Source: Gaetbulibacter_A aestuarii
GTDB taxonomy: Bacteria; Bacteroidota; Bacteroidia; Flavobacteriales; Flavobacteriaceae
Length of the DNA: 64,000 bases
Direction: 5' to 3'
NCBI RefSeq assembly: GCF_039537665.1
Contig: NZ_BAABAY010000002.1
Location: 248,001 to 312,000 of the forward strand
Below are positions 32,570 to 40,322 of this stretch, one piece after another. The position numbers and the translations under genes were made by a program. Within the stretch, counting starts at the first letter, position 1. Each line of letters opens with the position of its first letter. The notes under the pieces are model-generated. The model had not been told where the DNA came from. It saw nothing but the letters and a program-made list of their open reading frames with translations, and ran no database searches.

Positions 32570-33703
32570 TTGAAACTCTCAGTCATTATTTTAAATTACA
32601 ATGTCCGATTCTTTTTGGAATTATGTCTAAGAAGTGTGCGCGCTGCCACAAAAAATCTTGATGCTGAGATTATTGTGGTCGACAATAATTCGCCGGATGA
32701 TAGTTGTTCCATGGTGAAGGCTATTTTTCCTGAAGTAAAGCTTATAGAAAATAAAGAAAATTTTGGGTTTTCAAAAGGTAATAATATTGGAGTGGCAGCT
32801 GCTTCGGGGGAATATTTATGCTTTTTAAATCCCGATACTGTAGTTGCAGAGGATACTTTTGAAACCTTATTAAAATTTGCCGATTCCAAGGAAAATCTTG
32901 GAATAGTTGGTTGTAAATTAATAAATGGTTCGGGCCAATTTTTACCCGAAAGTAAACGTAACCTCCCTGTAATCAAGGTGGCCGTTCAAAAATTCATGGG
33001 TTATGGCAAACAATATTATGCAGGGCATATCGATGAGAATGCCATTCATAAAGTTGATGTTCTTGTAGGGGCATTTATGCTTATGAAGCAAGAGGTATTC
33101 TACGAGATTGGTAAATTTGATGAGCGCTATTTCATGTACGGTGAAGATATCGATTTGTCTTATTGTTCATTGAAGGTAGGCTACGATAATTATTATTTCG
33201 GGAAAACCACTGTTATTCATTTTAAGGGTGAAAGTACTTTAAAAAATGAACAGTATGCAGAACGGTTTTTTAGTGCTATGCAGTTTTTTTACGACAAGCA
33301 TTTTAAGCGGAATAGATTATTCGATCTTTTTATTTACTTCGGAATTAAGGGTTTGTATTTCCTGAAAAATAAACCGCAAACCGTTTCAAGAAAACCAAAA
33401 TACTACATTCTATTTTCAGAAAAAATAAATCCAAAGCTGATAAAAATTCTCGATAAAGAATTAATTTTATACACGAAAAAAACCAAGATTGAGCCTCATG
33501 CCCAACTTATTTTCGATGCTAATAACTGGAGTTACAAAGATATCATTAGCAATATGGAACAAAATAAGGTTATGGCTACGGTAAAAATTCTTCCGGATGA
33601 TGCCCATTTCATTTTGGGTAGCGATAATGGTGTGAGCCGGGGAGAGGTTTTAGAATTTGATAAAATTGAATATAATTTAAAAAAATCAATGATTTTTAGT
33701 TAA
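32570..33703 (+). CDS. Family 2 glycosyltransferase
   Basis: Transfers a sugar from a nucleotide donor to a glycan or lipid acceptor. The 377-residue protein starts with the GT-A fold (LSVIILNYNVRFFLELCLRS), has EIIVVDNNSPDDS and the metal-binding region FLNPDTVVAEDTF, and MYGEDIDLSYCS near residue 202, the layout of rhamnosyl-type GT2 enzymes. The tail of about 120 residues after residue 255 has no recognised domain. The start is a TTG at 32570: no ATG or GTG in frame lies upstream, and the fold begins right at this codon. Acceptor unknown. Confidence 0.88.
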   Translation: MKLSVIILNYNVRFFLELCLRSVRAATKNLDAEIIVVDNNSPDDSCSMVKAIFPEVKLIENKENFGFSKGNNIGVAAASGEYLCFLNPDTVVAEDTFETLLKFADSKENLGIVGCKLINGSGQFLPESKRNLPVIKVAVQKFMGYGKQYYAGHIDENAIHKVDVLVGAFMLMKQEVFYEIGKFDERYFMYGEDIDLSYCSLKVGYDNYYFGKTTVIHFKGESTLKNEQYAERFFSAMQFFYDKHFKRNRLFDLFIYFGIKGLYFLKNKPQTVSRKPKYYILFSEKINPKLIKILDKELILYTKKTKIEPHAQLIFDANNWSYKDIISNMEQNKVMATVKILPDDAHFILGSDNGVSRGEVLEFDKIEYNLKKSMIFS

Positions 33704-33708
33704 TTTTG
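33701..33708 (+). promoter_or_regulatory. -7 box of the E2 gene
   Basis: TAATTTTG matches TAnnTTTG, overlaps the stop codon of the glycosyltransferase gene and lies 37 bp before the E2 ATG. The -33 half is not clear. Confidence 0.4.
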
Positions 33709-33745
33709 CAACGACAAATTAAAAATTGACTATAACGTTATAGAT

Positions 33746-35140
33746 ATGGCAAAGTTTGAGCTGAAATTACCCAAGATGGGAGAAAGTGTTGCAGAAGCAA
33801 CAGTAACTTCATGGTTGAAGGAGGTTGGTGATACCATTGAAATGGATGAAGCTGTTTTGGAAATTGCAACTGATAAGGTTGATAGTGAAGTTCCTAGTGA
33901 GGTAGAGGGTGTTTTGGTAGAAAAATTTTTTAATGTTGATGATGTTGTTCAAGTTGGCGAAGTGATGGCCATAATTGAAACAGAAGGTGATGAGAATGTT
34001 ACCCAATCTGAGCCAACTCAGGAAGAATCTGAAATGGAATCCCCTGAAGATTCCAGCGCCAATGAAAGCTCAGAATCTGAAGACGAGCATGTTCAAGAAG
34101 TGGCGGATAGCGTTGAAAAAGCTAAAGAAACCGCGGCTCCTGTAGCGTCTAGCGAACATCGATTTTACTCACCTCTAGTTCGTAATATTGCCAAAGAAGA
34201 AAATATATCCCAGGAGGAATTAGATAGCATTCATGGTACAGGTTTGGAAGGACGTGTTACTAAGAATGACATATTAGATTATGTTCAGAATCGCAGTTCT
34301 CAAGAAAAACAAGTCACTGCGACTCCTGAGTCGAAACCCAAAGCACAAGAACCACAAGCAAAAACAGTGGCTCCCGCAACGTCTGCAAAACCTCAACCAA
34401 AACCTACGCCTAAAACAGTGGTGTCGAGTGATGGTGATGAGATTGTTGAAATGACCCGGATGGGTAAAATGATTGCACATCACATGATTGAGTCGACGCA
34501 AACTTCTGCTCATGTTCAAAGCTTTATTGAAGCTGATGTTACTAAAATTTGGAATTGGCGTAAACGAATGAAAAATGCATTCATGGAGCGTGAAGGAGAA
34601 AATTTGACCTTTACACCAATTTTCATGGAAGTCATAGCCAAGGCGCTTCGGGATTTTCCTATGATGAACATTCAGGTTAAAGGTGATACCATCATCAAGA
34701 AGAAAAATATCAATCTGGGTATGGCAGCAGCTCTACCCGATGGGAATTTGATAGTTCCTGTTATAAAGAATGCCGATCAATTGAATTTGGTTGGAATGAC
34801 CAAGCAAGTTAATGATCTGGCTAACCGTGCACGATTAAACCAGTTGAAACCAGATGAAATTCAAGGTGGTACCTATACCGTAACTAACGTTGGAACATTT
34901 GGAAGCATTATGGGAACCCCCATAATAAATCAGCCGCAAGTTGGTATTTTAGCTCTCGGAGCGATCCGCAAAGTACCAGCTGTTATTGAAACACCGGAAG
35001 GTGATTTTATCGGTATCCGTTATAAAATGTTTTTATCGCATTCCTATGATCACCGTGTTGTAAATGGTGCCTTGGGCGGACAGTTTGTTCAAGCTGTTAA
35101 GAATTATTTGGAAGACTGGGATACCAATCGGGAGATTTAG
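33746..35140 (+). CDS. 2-oxo acid dehydrogenase E2, dihydrolipoyl acyltransferase
   Basis: Core acyltransferase of a 2-oxo acid dehydrogenase complex, 464 residues. An N-terminal lipoyl domain has the modified lysine K44 in the ATDKVDSE segment; an acidic, Ser/Glu-rich linker follows (about 90-130); a peripheral-subunit-binding domain lies at about 140-180 (SPLVRNIAKEENI, GTGLEGRVTKNDI); a Pro/Ala-rich linker leads to the catalytic domain with H436 in SHSYDHRVVNG. One lipoyl domain and the domain sequence suggest a branched-chain 2-oxo acid complex, but pyruvate cannot be excluded. E1 and E3 genes are not adjacent. Confidence 0.92.
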   Translation: MAKFELKLPKMGESVAEATVTSWLKEVGDTIEMDEAVLEIATDKVDSEVPSEVEGVLVEKFFNVDDVVQVGEVMAIIETEGDENVTQSEPTQEESEMESPEDSSANESSESEDEHVQEVADSVEKAKETAAPVASSEHRFYSPLVRNIAKEENISQEELDSIHGTGLEGRVTKNDILDYVQNRSSQEKQVTATPESKPKAQEPQAKTVAPATSAKPQPKPTPKTVVSSDGDEIVEMTRMGKMIAHHMIESTQTSAHVQSFIEADVTKIWNWRKRMKNAFMEREGENLTFTPIFMEVIAKALRDFPMMNIQVKGDTIIKKKNINLGMAAALPDGNLIVPVIKNADQLNLVGMTKQVNDLANRARLNQLKPDEIQGGTYTVTNVGTFGSIMGTPIINQPQVGILALGAIRKVPAVIETPEGDFIGIRYKMFLSHSYDHRVVNGALGGQFVQAVKNYLEDWDTNREI

Positions 35141-35171
35141 AATTTCCATTAATCATTTAGGAAACAAACAG

Positions 35172-35179
35172 TATATTTG
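35172..35179 (+). promoter_or_regulatory. -7 box upstream of the exonuclease gene
   Basis: TATATTTG matches TAnnTTTG and lies 50 bp before the ATG at 35230. It is the likely promoter for the exonuclease and the following genes up to cinA. Confidence 0.4.
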
Positions 35180-35229
35180 AAGGATGTTTTTGCGCTTTCT
35201 AAGACTAAAACCTTTCAAAAAAAATTGAT

Positions 35230-36003
35230 ATGCAATTAAATTTAAATAAGCCCATTTGTTTTTTCGATCTGGAAACTACCGGGATCAACATTTCCAAAGA
35301 TCGTATTGTGGAGATCGCTATCTTAAAGGTTCACCCTAATGGCGACGAAGAGCGCAAAACCTGGTTAGTAAATCCAGAAATGCCCATTCCAAAAGAAGCT
35401 TCAGACATTCATGGTATTACAGATGATAAGGTTGCTGATGCACCAACATTTAAAGAAATTGCAAAGGATGTGTACAATGTTATAAAAGATGCTGATCTGG
35501 GTGGTTTTAATTCCAATAGGTTTGATATTCCATTATTAGCTGAAGAGATGCTCCGTGCTGAGATAGATTTTGATATGAAGAATCGCAAAGCTGTGGATGT
35601 TCAGACCATTTTTCATAAAATGGAACAACGTACCTTAAGCGCAGCCTATCAGTTTTACTGTGATAAAAATTTGGAAGATGCCCATAGTGCGGGAGCAGAC
35701 ACTGATGCTACTTATGAGGTTCTAAAGGCACAGATAGCAAAATATGAAGATTTAGAGAACGATATGAATTTCCTTTCGGAGTTTAGTTCCCGGAAAAAGT
35801 TTGCCGATTTTGCAGGCTTCATTAGTTATAACAAAAAAGGAGAGGAATGCTTTTCCTTTGGGAAACACAAAGGCAAGTTGGTTACAGAGGTTTTAGAAAA
35901 AGAACCGGGCTATTTTGGTTGGTTGCTAAATGCTGATTTTCCATTGTATACTAAAAAAGTCCTAACCGCCATAAAGTTGCGCAATTTCAATAATAAATTA
36001 TAA
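35230..36003 (+). CDS. DnaQ-like 3'-5' exonuclease with extra C-terminal domain
   Basis: DEDDh exonuclease of 257 residues. D13 and E15 in FFDLETTG, the GGFNSNRFDIPLL block and the AHSAGADTDA block (His and Asp of the motif) supply the two-metal active site. After the nuclease domain (about residue 180) comes a small domain with FSFGKHKGKLVTEVL and PGYFGWLLNADFPLYTK, of the kind seen in DUF3820-type proteins. It may be a proofreading or RNA/DNA trimming enzyme; it is not fused to a polymerase. First gene of a run with the fumarylacetoacetase, Hpt and cinA genes. Confidence 0.9.
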   Translation: MQLNLNKPICFFDLETTGINISKDRIVEIAILKVHPNGDEERKTWLVNPEMPIPKEASDIHGITDDKVADAPTFKEIAKDVYNVIKDADLGGFNSNRFDIPLLAEEMLRAEIDFDMKNRKAVDVQTIFHKMEQRTLSAAYQFYCDKNLEDAHSAGADTDATYEVLKAQIAKYEDLENDMNFLSEFSSRKKFADFAGFISYNKKGEECFSFGKHKGKLVTEVLEKEPGYFGWLLNADFPLYTKKVLTAIKLRNFNNKL

Positions 36004-36029
36004 TTCGTTCTACTTAAAAACATCATAAA

Positions 36030-36641
36030 GTGAAACTAATTTGTATAGGCAGGAACTACACGGAGCACATTGCCGAGTTGGAAAATGAAAAACCTACAGA
36101 TCCGGTTGTTTTTATGAAACCGGATACGGCTATTTTACTTAAAAAGCAGCCTTTTTTTATACCTGATTTCTCGAATGATGTGCATCATGAGGTTGAAATT
36201 TTGGTAAAAATTAATCGCCTCGGAAAACATATCGATAAACAGTTCGCTCATAAATATTATGATGAAATTGGGCTTGGAATCGATTTTACAGCTAGAGATC
36301 TACAGAGTGAATTAAAAGCAAAAGGTTTACCCTGGGAAAAGGCTAAAGCCTTTGATGGCGCAGCAGTTATAGGTGAATGGTTGCCTAAATCAAGCTTTAA
36401 GGATGTGAACGATATTACGTTTTTTTTAAAAAAGAACAATAATATTGTGCAAAAAGGAAATACGAGCCATATGCTTTGGAAAATTGATGAAATTATAGAA
36501 TATGTTTCGAAATATTTTACTTTGAAGATAGGAGATATTATCTTTACAGGAACACCTGCCGGTGTTTCCAAAGTAGAGGCCAACGATACTTTAAAAGGAT
36601 ATATTGAAGACAGAGAAGTGTTTTCAATAAAAATTAAATAA
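36030..36641 (+). CDS. Fumarylacetoacetate hydrolase family protein
   Basis: Metal-dependent hydrolase or decarboxylase of 203 residues, the short acylpyruvase-like type. Metal ligands are E54 and E56 in HHEVEILVK and the aspartate in GIDFTARDLQ; GNTSHMLW and IIFTGTPAGV are also typical. The start codon is GTG at 36030 (MKLICIGRNYTEH fits the family). The substrate cannot be assigned; the family includes oxaloacetate decarboxylase and acylpyruvate hydrolase. It is followed after 2 bp by the Hpt gene. Confidence 0.9.
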   Translation: MKLICIGRNYTEHIAELENEKPTDPVVFMKPDTAILLKKQPFFIPDFSNDVHHEVEILVKINRLGKHIDKQFAHKYYDEIGLGIDFTARDLQSELKAKGLPWEKAKAFDGAAVIGEWLPKSSFKDVNDITFFLKKNNNIVQKGNTSHMLWKIDEIIEYVSKYFTLKIGDIIFTGTPAGVSKVEANDTLKGYIEDREVFSIKIK

Positions 36642-36643
36642 TT

Positions 36644-36985
36644 ATGGAAAACCACTATAAACTAGATCGGGTAAAGGAACTAGCCGATAACGATGAAAAT
36701 TTTATTCAATCTCTAGCCGAAACTTTTTTGGAGGAGGTTTCAGAAGATATTGAACGTTTAAAAACGGCTGTGGCCGAGAAAAATTACAAAGAAGCCTATC
36801 AAGCAGCACATAAAATGAAACCTACAGTAGATCTTTTTGAATTAGGTATTCTTGATGATCTTATAGAGGTGCAGGATTGGGGTAAATTCACCAAAACCGA
36901 TATGGATATTACTGAGAAACTCAATATAGTGGCCACCGCAGTTGATAATGCTCTAGCAGAAATCAAGGAAGACTTTAATCTCTAA
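36644..36985 (+). CDS. Hpt domain-containing protein
   Basis: Stand-alone histidine phosphotransfer protein of 113 residues, a shuttle in a phosphorelay between a hybrid kinase and a response regulator. It is an all-helical protein; the phospho-acceptor is H56 in AYQAAHKMKPTVDLF. No kinase or response regulator gene is in the window, so its partners must be elsewhere. It is packed between the fumarylacetoacetase gene (2 bp) and cinA (1-bp overlap, TAATG). Confidence 0.88.
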   Translation: MENHYKLDRVKELADNDENFIQSLAETFLEEVSEDIERLKTAVAEKNYKEAYQAAHKMKPTVDLFELGILDDLIEVQDWGKFTKTDMDITEKLNIVATAVDNALAEIKEDFNL

Positions 36986-38235
36986 TGCTTGCTGAAATAA
37001 TTACCATAGGCGATGAACTCTTAATTGGTCAGGTTGTCGACACCAATTCAGCGTTTATGGCCAAACAACTCAATAAAATTGGGGTTTCGGTGTTTCAAAT
37101 TACCTCAATTCAAGACGATAAAGACCACATTCTTCAAGCATTACACGATGCCGAAAGCCGTGTAGATATTGTAATTCTAACAGGTGGTTTAGGGCCAACC
37201 AAGGATGATATTACAAAAAAGACCATAGCCCAATTTTTTGATGATACCCTGGAGCGGGATCCTGAAGTTTTGAAAAATATTGAAAATCTTTGGAAAAATC
37301 ACGTTAAAGGAAAATTACTCCAGGTTAATAAGGATCAGGCATTAGTACCAACAAAAGCGAAGGTGCTTATGAATAAATTAGGTACAGCTCCCGGTATGTG
37401 GTTTGAGAAAGGCGATAAGGTTTTTGTATCGTTACCCGGTGTGCCTTATGAGATGAAAGCCCTTATGGAACATCAGGTAATTCCCAAGGTTAAAGCTAAA
37501 TACAACTGTCCGTATATACTTCATAAAACCCTTTTGGTGTACGGTCTGGGAGAAAGCGCTTTAGCTGAAAAGATTGAAGCCTGGGAAGATGCCTTACCAA
37601 AACACATTAAATTAGCCTATTTACCAAGTTTAGGTAAAATGCGCTTGCGCCTATCAACCAAAGGTTTTGATGTAAAAAAGGTACAATTAGAAGTGCAAGA
37701 GCAAATAGATTCCCTTTTACCATTAATAAAAGATGAGTTTGCCGGCTTTGAAGAGGAGGAAGGTTCTGTAGAGATCGTTATCGCTAAACAATTGGTAAAA
37801 CTCGGAAAAACATTAGCTATTGCAGAGAGTTGTACCGGTGGTGCTGTTGCCGAACGGTTTACGGCACATTCAGGAGCATCCAATTTTTTTAATGGTGGCG
37901 TGGTAACATATGCAACAGCATCAAAAACAGACGTTCTGGCGGTACCAAAAGACATCATCGACACCTATTCCGTGGTCAGCTCACAAGTTGCTGAAGCCAT
38001 GGCGTCCAATGCACGTCATTTATTCAAGTCAGATTATGCCTTGGCAACTACAGGAAATGCAGGACCTACCAAAGGGGATTCTGAGGCCGAAATAGGAACC
38101 GTATTTATTGCTATTGCTACAAAAGATGCGGTTTATTCTGAACAATTCAATTTTGGAAATCACCGTATAAAAGTCATCAATAAAGCGGTGAATAAGGCCC
38201 TTGAAATGTTGCTCAAAGAAATTTTTAAAAATTGA
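36985..38235 (+). CDS. cinA: Competence/damage-inducible protein CinA
   Basis: Two-domain protein of 416 residues: an N-terminal MoCF/MogA-like domain (about 1-170; IGDELLIGQVVDTN, TGGLGPTKDDITKKT), which in relatives has ADP-ribose pyrophosphatase activity, and a C-terminal CinA domain (about 255-415; AIAESCTGGAVAERF), the nicotinamide-nucleotide amidase of NAD recycling. Both active regions are intact. It is translationally coupled to the Hpt gene and ends 81 bp before rpmB. Confidence 0.95.
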   Translation: MLAEIITIGDELLIGQVVDTNSAFMAKQLNKIGVSVFQITSIQDDKDHILQALHDAESRVDIVILTGGLGPTKDDITKKTIAQFFDDTLERDPEVLKNIENLWKNHVKGKLLQVNKDQALVPTKAKVLMNKLGTAPGMWFEKGDKVFVSLPGVPYEMKALMEHQVIPKVKAKYNCPYILHKTLLVYGLGESALAEKIEAWEDALPKHIKLAYLPSLGKMRLRLSTKGFDVKKVQLEVQEQIDSLLPLIKDEFAGFEEEEGSVEIVIAKQLVKLGKTLAIAESCTGGAVAERFTAHSGASNFFNGGVVTYATASKTDVLAVPKDIIDTYSVVSSQVAEAMASNARHLFKSDYALATTGNAGPTKGDSEAEIGTVFIAIATKDAVYSEQFNFGNHRIKVINKAVNKALEMLLKEIFKN

Positions 38236-38246
38236 TAAAATTTAGG

Positions 38247-38276
38247 TTGTCATAATATAAAGAATTTGTATATTTG
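38247..38276 (+). promoter_or_regulatory. Promoter of rpmB-rpmG operon
   Basis: TTG at 38247-38249 and TATATTTG at 38269-38276, spaced by exactly 19 bp, 40 bp upstream of the rpmB ATG: an ideal Bacteroidota housekeeping promoter. Confidence 0.75.
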
Positions 38277-38316
38277 CACCTCGATTTTAGGTAACACCAA
38301 TTAAAGTTATAAAACA

Positions 38317-38553
38317 ATGTCAAGAGTTTGTGAACTTACAGGAAAGAGAGCTATGGTTGGAAACAACGTATCTCATGCGTTAAACAGAACAAAACGTAAA
38401 TTCAACGCCAATTTGGTTAAGAAACGTTTTTATATCCCTGAAGAGGATAAGTGGATAACTTTAAAAGTGTCAACATCTGCTTTAAAAACAATTAACAAAA
38501 TAGGTATTTCTGCAGCAATTAAAGAAGCAAAATCTAAAGGGTTTTTAAAATAA
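38317..38553 (+). CDS. rpmB: 50S ribosomal protein L28
   Basis: Ribosomal protein of 78 residues with the L28 signature SRVCELTGKRAMVGNNVSHA at the N-terminus and a basic middle (LNRTKRKFNANL). The single cysteine at this end does not form a zinc ribbon. First gene of the rpmB-rpmG-DUF4295-ftsY group. Confidence 0.97.
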   Translation: MSRVCELTGKRAMVGNNVSHALNRTKRKFNANLVKKRFYIPEEDKWITLKVSTSALKTINKIGISAAIKEAKSKGFLK

Positions 38554-38577
38554 TCGCTGTAAATAAATAAGATAGAG

Positions 38578-38760
38578 ATGGCAAAGAAAGGCAACAGAAT
38601 ACAAGTAATTTTAGAGTGCACAGAGCATAAAGAATCCGGAAAACCAGGAACTTCACGCTATATCACTACTAAAAATAAAAAGAACACACCGGAAAGAATG
38701 GAGATCAAAAAATTCAATCCTATTCTTAATCGCATGACTGTTCATAAAGAAATCAAGTAA
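38578..38760 (+). CDS. rpmG: 50S ribosomal protein L33
   Basis: Ribosomal protein of 60 residues, basic, with IQVILECTEHKESGKPGTSR and the C-terminal KKFNPILNRMTVHKEIK. It has only one cysteine and none of the CxxC pairs of the zinc-binding form, so this is the zinc-independent (C-) type. It lies 24 bp after rpmB. Confidence 0.96.
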   Translation: MAKKGNRIQVILECTEHKESGKPGTSRYITTKNKKNTPERMEIKKFNPILNRMTVHKEIK

Positions 38761-38771
38761 AACTAGAGATC

Positions 38772-38924
38772 ATGGCAAAGAAATCAGTAGCAACATTACA
38801 AACAGGATCAAAACGATTAACGAAAGCAATAAAAATGGTGAAGTCGCCTAAAACCGGCGCTTACATGTTTGTTGAATCGATCATGGCTCCAGAACAAGTA
38901 AACGACTTTTTAGCTAAAAAGTAA
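38772..38924 (+). CDS. DUF4295 domain-containing protein
   Basis: A 50-residue basic protein starting MAKKSVATLQTGSKR and ending NDFLAKK, matching the DUF4295 family that almost always follows rpmG in Bacteroidota. It has 10 Lys or Arg within the first 27 residues, which together with the location suggests an association with the ribosome, though this is not proven. The start lies 11 bp after the rpmG stop codon. Confidence 0.93.
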   Translation: MAKKSVATLQTGSKRLTKAIKMVKSPKTGAYMFVESIMAPEQVNDFLAKK

Positions 38925-38946
38925 GTTACAAATAAGCATATATTAT

Positions 38947-38979
38947 AAGCTGTTTTCTTCTCGGAAAGCAGCTTTTTTT
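38947..38979 (+). terminator. Terminator after the rpmB-rpmG-DUF4295 genes
   Basis: Stem AAGCTGTTTTC / GGAAAGCAGCTT with one G-U pair and a run of seven T, 22 bp behind the DUF4295 stop codon. It separates this operon from ftsY. Confidence 0.85.
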
Positions 38980-39015
38980 ATTTTATATTTGGTCAGTTAA
39001 ATGATTTAATTTTTT

Positions 39016-39098
39016 GGGCGTTACCCTGCGGGTCGGGCTATCCGCTGCAAGTCCTCGCGCTTTGGCGCTGTGGGCTTTCCGCTACTATCCCTAACGCG
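39016..39098. repeat. GC-rich dispersed palindromic repeat, copy 1
   Basis: A GC-rich 83-bp block in AT-rich surroundings. It begins GGGCGTTACCCTGCGGG and ends TCCCTAACGCG, so its ends are inverted repeats (GCGTTA/TAACGC), with an inner hairpin CCCTGCGGG. A second copy with the same first 27 bp and the same ends is at 55025. This copy has an inner partial duplication (GGGCTATCCGCT and GGGCTTTCCGCT). It lies just upstream of ftsY. Confidence 0.8.
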
Positions 39099-39118
39099 AA
39101 CAACCTAACAACAACACG

Positions 39119-40093
39119 ATGAGCTTCATTAAAAAAATATTTTCCTCAGAAAAAAAAGAAACCCTCGATAAAGGGCTTGAGAAAACCAAAACGAGCTTTT
39201 TTGGGAAACTCGGCAAGGCCGTTGCCGGGAAATCAAAAGTAGACGATGAGGTATTAGATAACCTCGAAGAAGTTCTCGTAACCAGTGATGTTGGCGTTAA
39301 TACTACCTTAAAGATCATCGAACGCATCGAAGAACGCGTAGCCAAAGATAAATATCTCGGAACTGAAGAATTAAATCTCATCCTGCGGGAAGAAATTGCC
39401 GCCTTACTCAGTGAAACGAATTCCGGGGAAGAAACCGAGTTTTCAATTCCTGATTTGCCCATACAAGACAATGGTCAAAAAACACCCTACGTTTTGATGG
39501 TGGTTGGTGTTAATGGCGTAGGTAAAACTACTACAATAGGCAAATTAGCCTATCAATTTAAAAAGAAAGGTTTAAAAGTGGTCTTAGGCGCCGCGGATAC
39601 CTTTCGTGCTGCAGCTATAGACCAGCTTCAGGTTTGGGCTGACCGTGTTGATGTGCCAATGGTACGCCAAAATATGGGATCTGATCCCGCTTCCGTAGCC
39701 TTTGATGCTTTACAGTCTGGGGTAAAACAAGAGGTCGATGTTATAATCATTGATACCGCGGGTCGTCTTCATAATAAAGTGAACCTCATGAACGAGCTTA
39801 CCAAAGTAAAACGCGTGATGCAAAAGGTCATTCCCAACGCACCACATGATGTTTTATTGGTATTAGATGGCTCTACCGGCCAGAACGCTTTCGAGCAAGC
39901 CAAGCAATTTACGGCGGCCACAGAGGTCACTTCACTTTGTGTTACAAAATTAGATGGTACGGCAAAAGGAGGGGTGGTCATCGGGATTTCAGATCAATTT
40001 AAAATACCGGTAAAATACATTGGGGTAGGCGAAGGCATTGAACATCTCCAGGTTTTTAACAAATATGAGTTCGTGGACTCTTTCTTCAAATAA
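39119..40093 (+). CDS. ftsY: Signal recognition particle receptor FtsY
   Basis: SRP receptor GTPase of 324 residues that delivers ribosomes translating membrane proteins to the translocon. It has the N domain and the G domain with GVNGVGKTTTIGKLA (about residue 130), DTFRAAA, DTAGRL and TKLDGTAKGG. The acidic A domain of proteobacterial FtsY is absent, leaving a short basic N-terminus, which is common in Bacteroidota. The start ATG is 20 bp after the dispersed repeat. Confidence 0.96.
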   Translation: MSFIKKIFSSEKKETLDKGLEKTKTSFFGKLGKAVAGKSKVDDEVLDNLEEVLVTSDVGVNTTLKIIERIEERVAKDKYLGTEELNLILREEIAALLSETNSGEETEFSIPDLPIQDNGQKTPYVLMVVGVNGVGKTTTIGKLAYQFKKKGLKVVLGAADTFRAAAIDQLQVWADRVDVPMVRQNMGSDPASVAFDALQSGVKQEVDVIIIDTAGRLHNKVNLMNELTKVKRVMQKVIPNAPHDVLLVLDGSTGQNAFEQAKQFTAATEVTSLCVTKLDGTAKGGVVIGISDQFKIPVKYIGVGEGIEHLQVFNKYEFVDSFFK

Positions 40094-40322
40094 TAAGGTT
40101 GAAATACTCAAATTTTAAACTACAATAGAGTATTGTTAGGTTGAAGGCATACAGCTATTAAGTTTAACATCTTTTTAACACTTACAAATTTTATTATAAA
40201 TTCAATATAATTTATTAATAAACAGTTGTTTACGATTATTTCGTTTTAGATTGTCAATAGGCTTGCATTTTTGATTTCATTTTAAAGGTGTTTTTTTAGT
40301 AATTTTAGACAAAACACTAGCT

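Noticed and set aside
39016..39098. Terminator of the upstream operon
   Set aside because: A separate T-tailed hairpin at 38947-38979 already ends that operon; the GC-rich block has no T tract and has a second copy elsewhere.
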